Source: Rugamonas sp. A1-17
GTDB lineage: Bacteria > Pseudomonadota > Gammaproteobacteria > Burkholderiales > Burkholderiaceae_D
NCBI GenBank assembly: GCA_025548565.1
Contig: JAJLPB010000015.1
Span: forward strand, 124,001 to 188,000
Direction of reading: 5' to 3'
Length of the DNA stretch: 64,000 nt
In this document: positions 45,871 to 54,742 of the stretch, one piece after another
Numbering within the stretch: the stretch's first letter is position 1
Layout: each line of letters begins with the position of its first letter
Program-made: the position numbers and the translations under genes
Notes under the pieces: model-generated
Told to the model about the DNA's origin: nothing
Databases searched by the model: none
What the model saw: only the letters and a program-made list of their open reading frames with translations

Positions 45871-46548
45871 ATGGAATCGTCGCCCGATGGCGTGGAAGTG
45901 CTGGACCCGTTTGAAATCCGCGTGCTGGCCGTGCTGGCCGAGAAGGAAGCGCTGACGCCGGATAACTATCCGCTGTCGCTGAACGCGCTGGTCAACGGCT
46001 GTAATCAGTTGTCGAGCCGGGACCCGGTGATGGCGCTGTCGGAAGAGACGGTGGCCGACGTGCTGCAGCGGCTGATGCAGCGCAAGTACGTCAACGGCAT
46101 CACGCAGGCGGGCGCGCGCGTGACCAAGTACGAGCACCGCATGCGCATCAAATGGTCGCTGGAGCAGGACAAGCTGGCCGTGCTGACCATCCTGATGCTG
46201 CGCGGGCTGCAGACCGCCGGCGAGATCCGCACCCGCACCGGCCGTCTGCACGAATTCAAATCGGTGGGCGACGTCGAGCTGGCGTTGCAATTCCTGATCG
46301 ACAAATATCCGCCGCTGGTCTCGCGGCTGGCGCTGGCGCCCGGCACCAAGGAGCCGCGCTACGGCCAGCTGCTGGGTGGCGAAGACGCGCTGGCGCGGGA
46401 AGAAACCGCCGCCAGCCTGGGCGGCTCGGTCAGCGCTGCAGGGCAGGGCGGCCGCGTCGCGGCGCTGGAGCACGAAGTCCAGCAACTGCGCCAGCAAGTC
46501 GAAGACCTGACCGCGCAGTTCGCTGAATTCCGCAAACAATTCGAATAA
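45871..46548 (+). CDS. YceH-like DUF480 protein
   Basis: 225 residues. DUF480 winged-helix protein of unknown function, conserved in proteobacteria. Signatures: DPFEIRVLAVLAEKEALTPD, YPLSLNALVNGCNQ(L)S-type, LTILMLRGLQTAGEIRTRT. A coiled coil forms the C-terminus (LEHEVQQLRQQVEDL). AAGGA lies 8 bases before the ATG at 45871; an in-frame ATG at 45862 is possible. Confidence 0.88.
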   Translation: MESSPDGVEVLDPFEIRVLAVLAEKEALTPDNYPLSLNALVNGCNQLSSRDPVMALSEETVADVLQRLMQRKYVNGITQAGARVTKYEHRMRIKWSLEQDKLAVLTILMLRGLQTAGEIRTRTGRLHEFKSVGDVELALQFLIDKYPPLVSRLALAPGTKEPRYGQLLGGEDALAREETAASLGGSVSAAGQGGRVAALEHEVQQLRQQVEDLTAQFAEFRKQFE

Positions 46549-46555
46549 ACAATTT

Positions 46556-46640
46556 GGGGTCAAGTCTGACATTCGGACACGGGCTCTGCTGTAGCACGCC
46601 GCTACAGCAGAGCCCGTGTCCGAATGTCAGACTTGACCCC
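46556..46640. repeat. perfect 40-bp inverted repeat (5-nt loop)
   Basis: Arms 46556-46595 and 46601-46640 are perfectly complementary around ACGCC, beginning GGGGTCAAGTCTGACATTCG. It lies 7 bases after the yceH stop and 7 bases before the convergent gene's stop, so it can act as a bidirectional terminator. The outer GGGGTCA/TGACCCC and overall form suggest a REP/REPIN-type or miniature mobile element. Confidence 0.9.
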
Positions 46641-46647
46641 ACCGGGT

Positions 46648-47385
46648 TTACTCGTAGGTGAACTCGATCAGGGCATCGTTCGAATAGGCTTTGTCGTTTA
46701 GTGGCACCGAGTAGTTTTTCCCATCCTCGCCGACCTTGAGCTCCAGCCTGTGCGTGCCATCGACCAGCGTGGCGCTGGCGATCGGGCGCTCGCTGCGCAT
46801 GCTCATATCGAAGTCCTTGAACGAGCACCAGTCGGTGGTCAGCATGAGGGTGTTGATCGTCGCGCGCAGCAGGAAGGGGATGTAGTTCTTCGCGATCGCG
46901 ACCAGCACCCGGCACTCCAACCGGATGTCGCCCAGGCGCCGCATGTCCGCCGGCACGCCGGCGCTGCGCACGTCCGGCATCCAGCCGTAGTAGCTCTTCT
47001 TCTGGTTCAGCACCACGTCGGCGTTGTCGCGTTCCGCCTCCGCGCTGCGCGGCAGCGTGAAGCTGTGGTCCTCCGCCAGCGGCACCGGGATGTCGGTCTC
47101 TTTGCCGGACAGGCGCACCACCAGGTTGTCGAAGCTGCCAGCGGGCGCCTTCTTCTTGGCATGCAGGCGGAAGCGCAGTTGCTGCGCATCCGGCGCCAGC
47201 GCGTGCTCGCTGTCGAAGGCGTCCAGGCCGGACAGCATGTAGCGGTAAGGCTGCATTTCCGGGCTGCGGCTGCCGTTGATGATGACAACCTGCTCCGATC
47301 CGGTTTCCGTTTCCGCCGCCGCGGCCGGCAGCGCCGCCACGGCGGCCGCCAGCAGCGCGGCGCTCATGAAGTGTTTGCCTGCCAC
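46648..47385 (-). CDS. exported protein of unknown function, fourth gene of GntR/ABC operon
   Basis: 245 residues with a signal peptide (MSAALLAAAVAALPAAAA, after a short leader). The mature part is beta-rich and contains LRFRLHAKKKAPAG, KSYYGWMPDVRSAG and LECRVLVAIAKNYIP. No family recognised. I chose the GTG at 47385 because AGGAAGG lies 7 bases upstream; it abuts the permease stop. Co-transcription with an ABC exporter suggests an envelope-related role, but this is inference. Confidence 0.75.
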   Translation of the reverse strand: MAGKHFMSAALLAAAVAALPAAAAETETGSEQVVIINGSRSPEMQPYRYMLSGLDAFDSEHALAPDAQQLRFRLHAKKKAPAGSFDNLVVRLSGKETDIPVPLAEDHSFTLPRSAEAERDNADVVLNQKKSYYGWMPDVRSAGVPADMRRLGDIRLECRVLVAIAKNYIPFLLRATINTLMLTTDWCSFKDFDMSMRSERPIASATLVDGTHRLELKVGEDGKNYSVPLNDKAYSNDALIEFTYE

Positions 47386-47387
47386 GC

Positions 47388-48341
47388 TCAACCTTCCTCG
47401 CGGCGGCGGCGCATCCAGACGGCGGTGGCGATCATCGCGACGCCGGCCGCGACGCCGAGCCAGACGCTGATGCCGCCCAGCGTGGCCCACGAGCCGCGGA
47501 AGATGGTTTCCGGCACCGCCATCCGCTGCGCTTCAAGCTGCAGCGGCACATGGTCGGCCTCGAACATGATCCACGATCCGGGAATCGCGCCCAGCAGGAT
47601 GCGGTCGACGATGCGGGTGATGAACCAGCTGGCGTTGAAGCCCAAGTGCAGCATCTTTTCCGCCCACACCAGCAGCAGCGACGTCACCAGCGGCGTGCCG
47701 ACCGCCCACAGGAACACCTTGGAGCGCACCATGCTCGACACCATCAGCAGCCAGCCCACCGTCGGCAAGGCCCACAGGATGTAGACCGGCAGCAGGCCGA
47801 CCACGCGCAGCGGCGTCAGGTACAGGTCGGGCGACATCAGCATGGCGCCGAACAGGTTGGTGCCGTGCGCCAGCACCGCGCCGCAGGCTGCGAACAGGAT
47901 CAGCAGCGACAGCACGGTGCCGATCGCGAGCGTGATCAGCGGCGCCACCACCAACGCCAGCACCACCTTGGACAGCACGGTCGAGAAGTCGGACACCGGC
48001 AGCGATTTCCAGAACAGGATGCTGCGATCGCGCCGCTCGTCGTTGAGCGCGCCCAGGCAGTAGAAGAACACCACAAAGCTCAGCACCATCAGCACCGGCA
48101 TCGCCGACATCATGTAAGCCTGCGACATGGTCTCCACGATGCGCATGCGCGCCGCGCCTTCGATGGTCACGGAGCCGATCGAGACAGTGTCGTCGCCATC
48201 ATTGAAGTTGAGGTGGTGGCCCATGATGATGGAACCGAGCGCCAGCGCCGCGATCAGGGCGGCGATGACAACGGGCGCCCAGACCAGCATGCCCTTGTGT
48301 TCCCACAGCTCGCGCTTGATCAGCCATTTCATCGTTTTCAT
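47388..48341 (-). CDS. ABC transporter permease (ABC-2 type)
   Basis: 317 residues with about six membrane helices and a larger hydrophilic insert between the first two (NFNDGDDTVSIGSVTIEG). The LNDERRDRSILFWKSLPVSD segment is typical of ABC-2/YtrC-like permeases, and the C-terminus ends in an Arg-rich tail (MRRRREEG). It overlaps the ATP-binding gene stop by 4 bases. Confidence 0.88.
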   Translation of the reverse strand: MKTMKWLIKRELWEHKGMLVWAPVVIAALIAALALGSIIMGHHLNFNDGDDTVSIGSVTIEGAARMRIVETMSQAYMMSAMPVLMVLSFVVFFYCLGALNDERRDRSILFWKSLPVSDFSTVLSKVVLALVVAPLITLAIGTVLSLLILFAACGAVLAHGTNLFGAMLMSPDLYLTPLRVVGLLPVYILWALPTVGWLLMVSSMVRSKVFLWAVGTPLVTSLLLVWAEKMLHLGFNASWFITRIVDRILLGAIPGSWIMFEADHVPLQLEAQRMAVPETIFRGSWATLGGISVWLGVAAGVAMIATAVWMRRRREEG

Positions 48342-49195
48342 GCGTAGGTTCCTTTCATCGTTGCGACAAACAGGTCGGCGACGCTGGGCGTGCGCAGTTC
48401 CCCGAAGGTCGACAGTTGCATGCGCGGCACGCCATCGAACAGCATGATGGGCTTGCCGAACACGGTGCGCTGGCTCATCGGCTGCAGCGCGTTGGCGGCC
48501 GCCACGAACTGCGGCTCGACCATCACTTCGGTGAAGCGCTCGCCCACCTCGTCCATCGACGCCGCCAGCGAGATCCTGCCGTCCTGGATGAACATCAGGT
48601 CGGTGAGGATGTGCTCGACTTCTTCGATCTGGTGCGTTGTGATCAGGATGGTCTTGTTCTCGTCGAAGTAGTCTTCCAGCAGGTTCTGGTAGAACTGCTT
48701 GCGGTACAGGATGTCGAGGCCCAGCGTCGGCTCATCGAGCACCAGCAGCTTGGCGTCGATCGCCATCACCAACGCCAGGTGCAGCTGCACCACCATGCCC
48801 TTGGACATGGCCTTGACCTTCATGTTCGGGCTGAGCTTGGTGTTGGCCAGGTATTTCTCGGCCTTGCTGCGGTCGAAGCGCGGATGCACGCCTTCCACAA
48901 AGTCGATCGCGTCCTTGACCTTGAGCCACTTCGGCAGGATGGCCACGTCGGCGATGAAGCAGACTTCGTTCATCAGCGCCTCGCGCTGGCTGCGCGGATC
49001 CATGCCCAGCACCGTCAGCTCGCCTTCGAACTGGGTCAGGCCCAGGATGGCCTTGAGGGTGGTGGTCTTGCCGGAACCGTTGGGGCCGATCAGGCCGACA
49101 ATGCGGCCTGCCTCGACCGTGAAGGTTGCGCCGTTCAGCGCGGCCTGCTTACCGTAGGTTTTGCTGAGGTTGCCAGCCGTGATGACCGCGCTCAT
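48338..49195 (-). CDS. ABC transporter ATP-binding protein
   Basis: 285 residues. Walker A GLIGPNGSGKTTTL, Walker B LLVLDEPTLGLD and switch His in ILITTHQIEEV. The signature motif is divergent (MSKGMVVQL instead of LSGGQ), as in YtrB-like proteins. I start it at the ATG at 49195, overlapping the GntR stop; the preceding Ala/Pro-rich frame is the GntR gene out of phase. Confidence 0.9.
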   Translation of the reverse strand: MSAVITAGNLSKTYGKQAALNGATFTVEAGRIVGLIGPNGSGKTTTLKAILGLTQFEGELTVLGMDPRSQREALMNEVCFIADVAILPKWLKVKDAIDFVEGVHPRFDRSKAEKYLANTKLSPNMKVKAMSKGMVVQLHLALVMAIDAKLLVLDEPTLGLDILYRKQFYQNLLEDYFDENKTILITTHQIEEVEHILTDLMFIQDGRISLAASMDEVGERFTEVMVEPQFVAAANALQPMSQRTVFGKPIMLFDGVPRMQLSTFGELRTPSVADLFVATMKGTYA

Positions 49196-49563
49196 GACGC
49201 ACCTCCGGGAGCGATGGGCTTGAGCAGGGTTTCCAGTTCCAGGCCCAGGCGCCGGATGCGTTCGAGCATCAGCGGCCATTCTTCGTTCAGGAAGCGTTCG
49301 CGTTCAGTGGCCAGCAGTTTGTCGCGGGCGCCGTCAGTGACGTACATACCTAGTCCCCTTCTTTTTTCTACGAGCGTTTCGTCCACCAGTTCCTGGTAGG
49401 CGCGAGATACGGTGATCGGGTTGAGTTGGTAATCGGCTGCCACCTGCCTTACGGAGGGCAGGGCGTCGCCGGGCTTGAGCAGGCCGTCGAGCACCATGCC
49501 GATGACCTTGTCCTTGAGCTGCCGATAAATCGGCGCATTGTCATTCCAGCCTATCGTGGACAT
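49192..49563 (-). CDS. GntR-family regulator, YtrA type
   Basis: 123 residues: the GntR winged helix (PIYRQLKDKVIGMVLDG, ALPSVRQVAADYQLNPITVSRAY) plus a short two-helix tail without an effector domain, the YtrA layout. It is the first gene of a four-gene operon with ATPase, permease and exported protein. YtrA-type regulators repress their ABC operon and respond to cell-wall antibiotics in Bacillus; that response is inference here. Confidence 0.92.
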   Translation of the reverse strand: MSTIGWNDNAPIYRQLKDKVIGMVLDGLLKPGDALPSVRQVAADYQLNPITVSRAYQELVDETLVEKRRGLGMYVTDGARDKLLATERERFLNEEWPLMLERIRRLGLELETLLKPIAPGGAS

Positions 49564-49597
49564 ACATGTGGTCCCCTTGATGTGTGTTGATGGATTG

Positions 49598-49619
49598 GTG
49601 TTGTAGTGAACTATAACAC
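49598..49619. promoter_or_regulatory. putative operator of the GntR/ABC operon
   Basis: Inverted repeat GTGTTGTAG-TGAA-CTATAACAC, 8 of 9 arm positions complementary, about 35 bases upstream of the GntR start. The minus-strand TATAGT inside it could be the -10, so binding would block transcription. Confidence 0.6.
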
Positions 49620-49649
49620 TAAGATATGAAAAAGCAAGCGGTTCGTTTC

Positions 49650-50357
49650 TTATGTTGTTTTTTTCATCAGCGTCAGCGCGTTGGGCAGGGCGGCGCCGCT
49701 GGCGGTGTTGTCGAAGATGACCCAGCCGTCCTTGCCGGCCAGGTAGGCCGCGACGCTGTCGAGGTATTCGTCGGTGTAGGCCGAGTAGTACATGCGCGGA
49801 CTGCCGTGCAGCCGGGCGTAGACCGTGTCGCCGGTCGGCACGTGGGGGCCGGGCTGGCCGGCGGGCGGATCGGCGATCACCCTGGCGACGCCATGCGCCC
49901 GCAGCAGCGCGGTGCCGGCCGCGGCGAACCAGCTGGGATGGCGGGCCTCGCAGGCGATGGTGCAGCTGAACAGGGCGGCCAGGCGGGCGAACAGCGCGTC
50001 TGCCAGCGCCGCATCCAGCGCCAGGCTGGGCGGCAACTGCACCAGCACGCAGCCCAGCTTGGCGCCGAGCGCGCCCGCCTCGCCGGCAAAGCGCGCCAGC
50101 AGCTCATTGATGTCTTTGAGCCGGTGGTCGTGCGTGATGCTGCGCGGTAGCTTGACCGAGAAGCGGAAATCGTCCGGCACGTCGTCGGCCCAGCGCGCAT
50201 AGGTCGCGGCCTGGTGCGGCCGGTAGAACGAGGAGTTGATCTCCACCGCGTTCATGACGCGGGCGTAGCGCTGCAGATGGCTGCCCTCCGTGGCGAAATC
50301 CATCGACGACGCACGGTCGATACTCCAGCTTGCGCAGCCAATTCGTGTGTGGGTCAT
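49650..50357 (-). CDS. DUF72 (YecE-like) protein
   Basis: A 235-residue TIM-barrel DUF72 protein. Family hallmarks are visible: IGCASWSI at the start, VEINSSFYRPHQAATYARWA, FRFSVKLPRSITHD, LGCVLVQLPPSL, CEARHPSW and YARLHGSPRMYYSAY. Function is unproven; the fold resembles sugar-phosphate or nuclease TIM barrels. It is divergent from the DUF1439 lipoprotein gene with 34 bases between the starts. Confidence 0.9.
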   Translation of the reverse strand: MTHTRIGCASWSIDRASSMDFATEGSHLQRYARVMNAVEINSSFYRPHQAATYARWADDVPDDFRFSVKLPRSITHDHRLKDINELLARFAGEAGALGAKLGCVLVQLPPSLALDAALADALFARLAALFSCTIACEARHPSWFAAAGTALLRAHGVARVIADPPAGQPGPHVPTGDTVYARLHGSPRMYYSAYTDEYLDSVAAYLAGKDGWVIFDNTASGAALPNALTLMKKTT

Positions 50358-50391
50358 AATGTGGGCGATCCGCTAATTTCAGAAAGTCGAC

Positions 50392-50952
50392 ATGACCGAT
50401 CTTAAACGTTACGCCCGAATTGCCGCGCCGCTTATGCTGGCGGGCCTGCTGGCCGCCTGCTCGACGCTGATCGGCCCGCGCCAGGTGGAGCTGCCGCAGG
50501 CGCGCCTGCAGCAGAACCTGGACCACAAGTTCCCCGTGCGCCATCGCGTGCTGGGTGTGTTCGAGGTGGAGCTGAGCCATCCGCAACTGGACATCCTGGC
50601 CGAGAACGACCGCGTGGCGCTGACCCTGGACGTGAACGTGGCGCCGCTGCTGGCGCGCCAGTCGTGGCATGGCAGCATGGCGGTGTCTGGCCGCCTGAAG
50701 GTGGACAATGTGCGCAACGTCATCTACATCAGCGATGCGCATGTGGACCGTTTCGTGGTCGACGGCATGGACGAGGGCAAGCAGAACCAGATCGCCAGCG
50801 TGGCCAACCTGCTGGGCGAGAACACGCTCAAGGACGTGCCGGTCCACACCTTCCGGCCGGAAGACCTGCGCTACGCCGGCGTGCAGTTCGTGCTGACCGG
50901 AATCAGCACCAAGCCCGGCGCGCTGGTCGCCAACCTGCAGCCGGCGCAGTAA
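50392..50952 (+). CDS. DUF1439 lipoprotein (YceB-like)
   Basis: 186 residues with lipoprotein signal peptide and lipobox LAAC (Cys23). The mature part fits DUF1439 (VELPQARLQQNLDHKFPV, LDILAENDRVALTLDVNV, DMRY-like EDLRYAGVQFV). The fold is a tubular-lipid-binding-type beta structure; its role in the outer membrane is unknown. Confidence 0.85.
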   Translation: MTDLKRYARIAAPLMLAGLLAACSTLIGPRQVELPQARLQQNLDHKFPVRHRVLGVFEVELSHPQLDILAENDRVALTLDVNVAPLLARQSWHGSMAVSGRLKVDNVRNVIYISDAHVDRFVVDGMDEGKQNQIASVANLLGENTLKDVPVHTFRPEDLRYAGVQFVLTGISTKPGALVANLQPAQ

Positions 50953-50961
50953 CGGTCAGCG

Positions 50962-52350
50962 TCAGACGAAGCCGAGGTTGCGCGCGCTGGCGTTGTAGTT
51001 GGCCAGGTTGGGCAGCATGGCCAGCAGGTCGGTGTTCGACACGCCCAGCCAGCTGCCCAGCGTGGCCGCGTACTGCTCGATCGACGTGGTCGGCAGCAGG
51101 CGGCCCTGGCCGACATCGTCCGGGCCGTTGCTGGCCACCACCGGCGCCGTGCCGTAGTAGCGGCCACCCTTGACGGCGCCGCCCAGCATGAAGTGCATGC
51201 TGCCCCAGCCGTGATCCGAACCGTCGTTGTTGCCGCTCAGCGTGCGGCCGAAGTCGGACGCGGTGAAGGCAGTCACCTGGTTGGCCACGCCCAGCTCCAC
51301 CGTGCTCTGGTAGAAGGCCGCCACCGCATCGGCCACGCTCTTCAGCAGGCCCGGATGCACCTTGACCAGGCCGTCGTGCGTATCGAAGCCGCCCATCGAC
51401 ACAAAGAACACCTGCCGCTTGGCGCCCAGCGTCGAGGCGCAGGAGATCATGCGCGCCACCATCTTCAACTGATCGCCCAGATTGTTATTGGCGGGGAAGG
51501 CCGTGTTGATGACCGGCGCGCCGGCCAGCGCCGAGGTCAGCACGTCGTTGGCCGAGATCGCCCGCTGCGTCACGCGCGCATAGTCGGACTGCATCAGGTT
51601 GCTGTGCTGCTGTGTGATCAGCGTGCGCAGCGCGTTGCTGCAGCTGGCCGAGCCGAACATCGGACTCTGGAACGCGCTGAACGGCACCGAACCCTTGGTC
51701 GACACCTGGTACTGCACCGCCTCCTTCCCGGACAAGTACACCGCGTTGCCGGAGACGTTGACGCAGGTGAAGGTGGCGTTGCCGTTGCCCGACTCGAACA
51801 GGTCGCCCATGCGTCCGCCCCAGCCCGAGGTCGCGCCTTCCGGCATCGACGACTGCCATTCGGACTGCTGGTCGTTGTGCGAGAACAGCTTGGACGGCAG
51901 CGGCACGGACTTGGCCAGGTACTGCTGCTTGCTGGTCGGCTGCACCAGCGTGCCGACGTTGAGCAGCACGCCCATCTTGCCGGCGTTGAAGATCGGCAGC
52001 AGCGGCGCCAGTTCCGGCGCCAGCGCGTACTGGTGGGCCACGCCGTTGACGTCGACCGGCGGCGCGGAAGTGTTGAGCACGGTGCCCGACAGCGCGCTCT
52101 GCTGGTAGGCCAGCGTCGAGCGCAGCGCGTAGTAGGCGTTGTAGCTGGCGGCGTCGTACGGCACCAGCGTATTGGCGTAGTCGTTGCCGCCGTACAGGAA
52201 CACGCAGACGATGGCCTTGTAGTCGCTGGCGGTGGCGGCCGAGGCCTCGGCCATCGCCGCCAGGTTGACGGCCAGCGGCGCGGCCACGCCGCTCATGGCC
52301 AGCATCGAGGCGCGCTGCAGGAAGGCGCGGCGGGAAGTGTTGGTGGTCAT
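50962..52350 (-). CDS. DUF1501 protein, Tat-exported
   Basis: 462 residues. N-terminal twin-arginine signal SRRAFLQRASMLAMSG. DUF1501 features (FLYGGNDYANTLVPYD, MGGFDTHDGL, FTASDFGRTLSGNNDGSDHG) resemble sulfatase/alkaline-phosphatase-fold proteins. It lies 10 bases behind the DUF1800 gene, the recurring DUF1800-DUF1501 pair of unknown function. AGGGAG precedes the ATG. Confidence 0.92.
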   Translation of the reverse strand: MTTNTSRRAFLQRASMLAMSGVAAPLAVNLAAMAEASAATASDYKAIVCVFLYGGNDYANTLVPYDAASYNAYYALRSTLAYQQSALSGTVLNTSAPPVDVNGVAHQYALAPELAPLLPIFNAGKMGVLLNVGTLVQPTSKQQYLAKSVPLPSKLFSHNDQQSEWQSSMPEGATSGWGGRMGDLFESGNGNATFTCVNVSGNAVYLSGKEAVQYQVSTKGSVPFSAFQSPMFGSASCSNALRTLITQQHSNLMQSDYARVTQRAISANDVLTSALAGAPVINTAFPANNNLGDQLKMVARMISCASTLGAKRQVFFVSMGGFDTHDGLVKVHPGLLKSVADAVAAFYQSTVELGVANQVTAFTASDFGRTLSGNNDGSDHGWGSMHFMLGGAVKGGRYYGTAPVVASNGPDDVGQGRLLPTTSIEQYAATLGSWLGVSNTDLLAMLPNLANYNASARNLGFV

Positions 52351-52359
52351 GGCTGCTCC

Positions 52360-53895
52360 CTATAATTGAACGAGGTATTCCGGCGCGGCCATGACCAGCG
52401 TCAGCGCGGCGAAGATGCGGTTGTGCAGCGCGGCGTCGGTCTTGGCGGACATGGTGTCGATGGCGCCGCGTATCAGGCCGACGCTGGCGCTGCTCAGCTG
52501 GCCGGCCGCCAGCACGAGGTTGATTTCGTCGACCAGCGCCTGGCCGTTGGCGGCCAGCGGCAGCAGGCTGCTGTAGTCCGGCAGCACGTCGCCGATGCCC
52601 TTGCTGATCGCGCGCTGCATGGTGTTGACGTAGCCGACCACCGAGGTCTCATTGGTCAGCTGGAACTCCGGCGCCACCAGCCCGGCCTTGGACACGGCGC
52701 TGTTGGGCGGCACGTAGCCGGGCCGGTAGAAATTGAACACCGACGGCGAGCGCAGCGGACTCTGGCCCAGCCGGCTGGCGGCATCGCTGGTGTTGCCGAT
52801 GGCCCAGGCGTCCGAGGCCGAGCTGGCGTTGTAGGCGCGCGCCCAGCCGATGAAGCGCAGCATTGGTTCGCGCAGCTTGCCGGCGCCGGGCACGTTCAGG
52901 CTGTCCGCGCGCGCCTCGGGATCGAGCAGCAGCGCGCGCACCACCGCCGCCAGGTTGCCCTTGACGCCGCGGCTGTCGCTGTTGAACACGGCGGCCACGC
53001 GCGCCACGTAGGCCGGCGAGGGATTGCTGGTCACCAGTTTCTGGATCAGTTGGCGGCTGATGAAGGGCGCCACGTTGGGATGGGCGTAGATGATGTCGAG
53101 CGCCGCCTTCAGCGCGTCGGCGCCGGACAGGCCGGCCGGCACGGTGCTGCCGAGGAAGGTGGAGGCGCCGGTCTCGTGCCGCTTGGCCACCTGCGCCATC
53201 GGCCGGCGCAGGAAGTCGGGCGTGTTGGCGTCCAGGCCGGCCATATCGAAGTCCCAGCCGGTGAACACGCGGGCCAGGCCGGTGATGTCGCTCAGGCCGT
53301 AGGTTTCCCTGGGCACGCCGTTGTTCAGCTTGGGCGTGCCGTCGAGGTTCAACTGGATCAGGCCGATGCTGAACAGCTGCATCAGCTCGCGCGCGTAGTT
53401 TTCGTCGGGCAGGGCGCCGGTGGTGGGGTTCTGCTTGGCGTTGCCGCGGAAGGTCAGGTACTGGCCCATCGGCGCGCTGGTCGAGATCGCGCCCAGCAGC
53501 GCGCGGTAGTTGCCGAAGGCGTAGTCTTCCAGCAGGTCCAGGTAGGCCGCCGCCGAGAACGCGCGCCAGCCGGCGCCGACCAGCCCGTCGATCGCGACCA
53601 CGCAGATTTCCGACAGCGCCAGCGTGACGCGCTGGCGCAGCGTGTCCGGCGCGCTGATCAGCTTGCGCCACGCGCAGGCGTCGAAGCCGTTCTCGGAGTT
53701 GCGGTTGGTGAGGGCATTGTAGCCCTTGGCGACCAGCCAGTCCCAGCGGGTGCCGGAACGCGGCGCGGCCAGCTGGGCATCGATCCAGCCCGCGTAGCCC
53801 AGCGATTGCACCTTGGCGATCTCGGCGCGGTTGGCTCCCATCGAGGCTTGCGCCAGGAAGCGGGCGGCGGCGGCCGCGGTCGGTGTCGGGGTCAT
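52360..53895 (-). CDS. DUF1800 protein
   Basis: 511 residues, mostly alpha-helical. Hallmarks are ARFLAQASMGANRAEI at the N-terminus, NYARELMQLFSIGL, DITGLARVFTGWDFD, HETGASTFLG, FISRQLIQKLVTSNPSPAYVARVAAVF and SPSVFNFYRPGYVPP. No clear export signal. The pair DUF1800-DUF1501 is widespread and often linked with surface or secreted material, but its activity is not established. Confidence 0.92.
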   Translation of the reverse strand: MTPTPTAAAAARFLAQASMGANRAEIAKVQSLGYAGWIDAQLAAPRSGTRWDWLVAKGYNALTNRNSENGFDACAWRKLISAPDTLRQRVTLALSEICVVAIDGLVGAGWRAFSAAAYLDLLEDYAFGNYRALLGAISTSAPMGQYLTFRGNAKQNPTTGALPDENYARELMQLFSIGLIQLNLDGTPKLNNGVPRETYGLSDITGLARVFTGWDFDMAGLDANTPDFLRRPMAQVAKRHETGASTFLGSTVPAGLSGADALKAALDIIYAHPNVAPFISRQLIQKLVTSNPSPAYVARVAAVFNSDSRGVKGNLAAVVRALLLDPEARADSLNVPGAGKLREPMLRFIGWARAYNASSASDAWAIGNTSDAASRLGQSPLRSPSVFNFYRPGYVPPNSAVSKAGLVAPEFQLTNETSVVGYVNTMQRAISKGIGDVLPDYSSLLPLAANGQALVDEINLVLAAGQLSSASVGLIRGAIDTMSAKTDAALHNRIFAALTLVMAAPEYLVQL

Positions 53896-54153
53896 GAGTG
53901 CGATCTCCAGAAAGGGGCTCAGACATTGCTGTGTGGTAATTTATGCCGAGTCCGCTTGTTGTGCCATCGAAATTTTGTAACGAACCATTTCCCTGCAACG
54001 CTTGCTGGATGGGATGCACGCACTTTGCGCCGCACGCTTGCCGCCGTTTGCCTGCACTTCGCGCCGTTTGGGCGCATTTCGTCGCATCGCGCTCCGCGCC
54101 GGCGCCGCGCCCGGCATAGTGGCCTCACCTTAACCAGCCATGCGGAGCGAATC

Positions 54154-54663
54154 ATGATTGCGCAAATCGTCACCCACACACCAATCTACGTCTGGGCCTT
54201 GCTGGCCTTCCTGTTGTATCGCGGCGCGCTGGCCAGCCGCGACCGCGAGCTGGCGATGCGGGCGCTGTTCATCATCCCGGCGGTGATGATCGGCCTGTCG
54301 TTGTCGAGCATGAGCGGACACGGCGCGCTGGGCGGCGGCGTCTGGGCCGTGTGGCTGCTGGGCGTGCTGGCCGGCGCGGCGGTGACGTGGCGGCTCGGCA
54401 GCGGCACGCCCATCGTGGTCGACCGCGCCGCCGGCACCGTGCGCCATCGCGGCAGCTGGATGCCGCTGATGCTGATGATCGCCATCTTCTGCACCAAGTA
54501 CGCGGTGGCGGTCACCACGGCCCTGCATCCCGAACTGGCGCAGGACCTGTTGTTCGCCACGGCGGTCACCTTGCTGTTCGGCTTGTTCAACGGTGTGTTC
54601 GTCGGCCGCCTGGCGCGCTACGTGGCAGCCTGGCTGGCCCAGCCGGAACCCGCTGCAGCTTAA
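54154..54663 (+). CDS. DUF6622-like membrane protein
   Basis: A 169-residue membrane protein with five predicted helices (IYVWALLAFLLYRGALASRDR, MRALFIIPAVMIGLSL, VWAVWLLGVLAGAAVTWRL, MPLMLMIAIFCTKYAVAV, LFATAVTLLFGLFNGVFVGRL). The pattern RDRELAMRALFIIP and FCTKYAV fits a small family of uncharacterised membrane proteins. GGAGCGA precedes the ATG. No partner gene nearby. Confidence 0.75.
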   Translation: MIAQIVTHTPIYVWALLAFLLYRGALASRDRELAMRALFIIPAVMIGLSLSSMSGHGALGGGVWAVWLLGVLAGAAVTWRLGSGTPIVVDRAAGTVRHRGSWMPLMLMIAIFCTKYAVAVTTALHPELAQDLLFATAVTLLFGLFNGVFVGRLARYVAAWLAQPEPAAA

Positions 54664-54742
54664 TGAATTTGCAAGTTTCCTTGTGGTGCGGGGCAAGAGC
54701 TTCTACAATTCGCGGCATCGATGAAATGTTGGAGTGAGCCTC

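Noticed and set aside
52366-54663. 765-residue plus-strand frame
   Set aside because: It is antisense to DUF1800 and biased to Arg/Gly/Ala/His; only its last 169 codons, from 54154, form a real gene.
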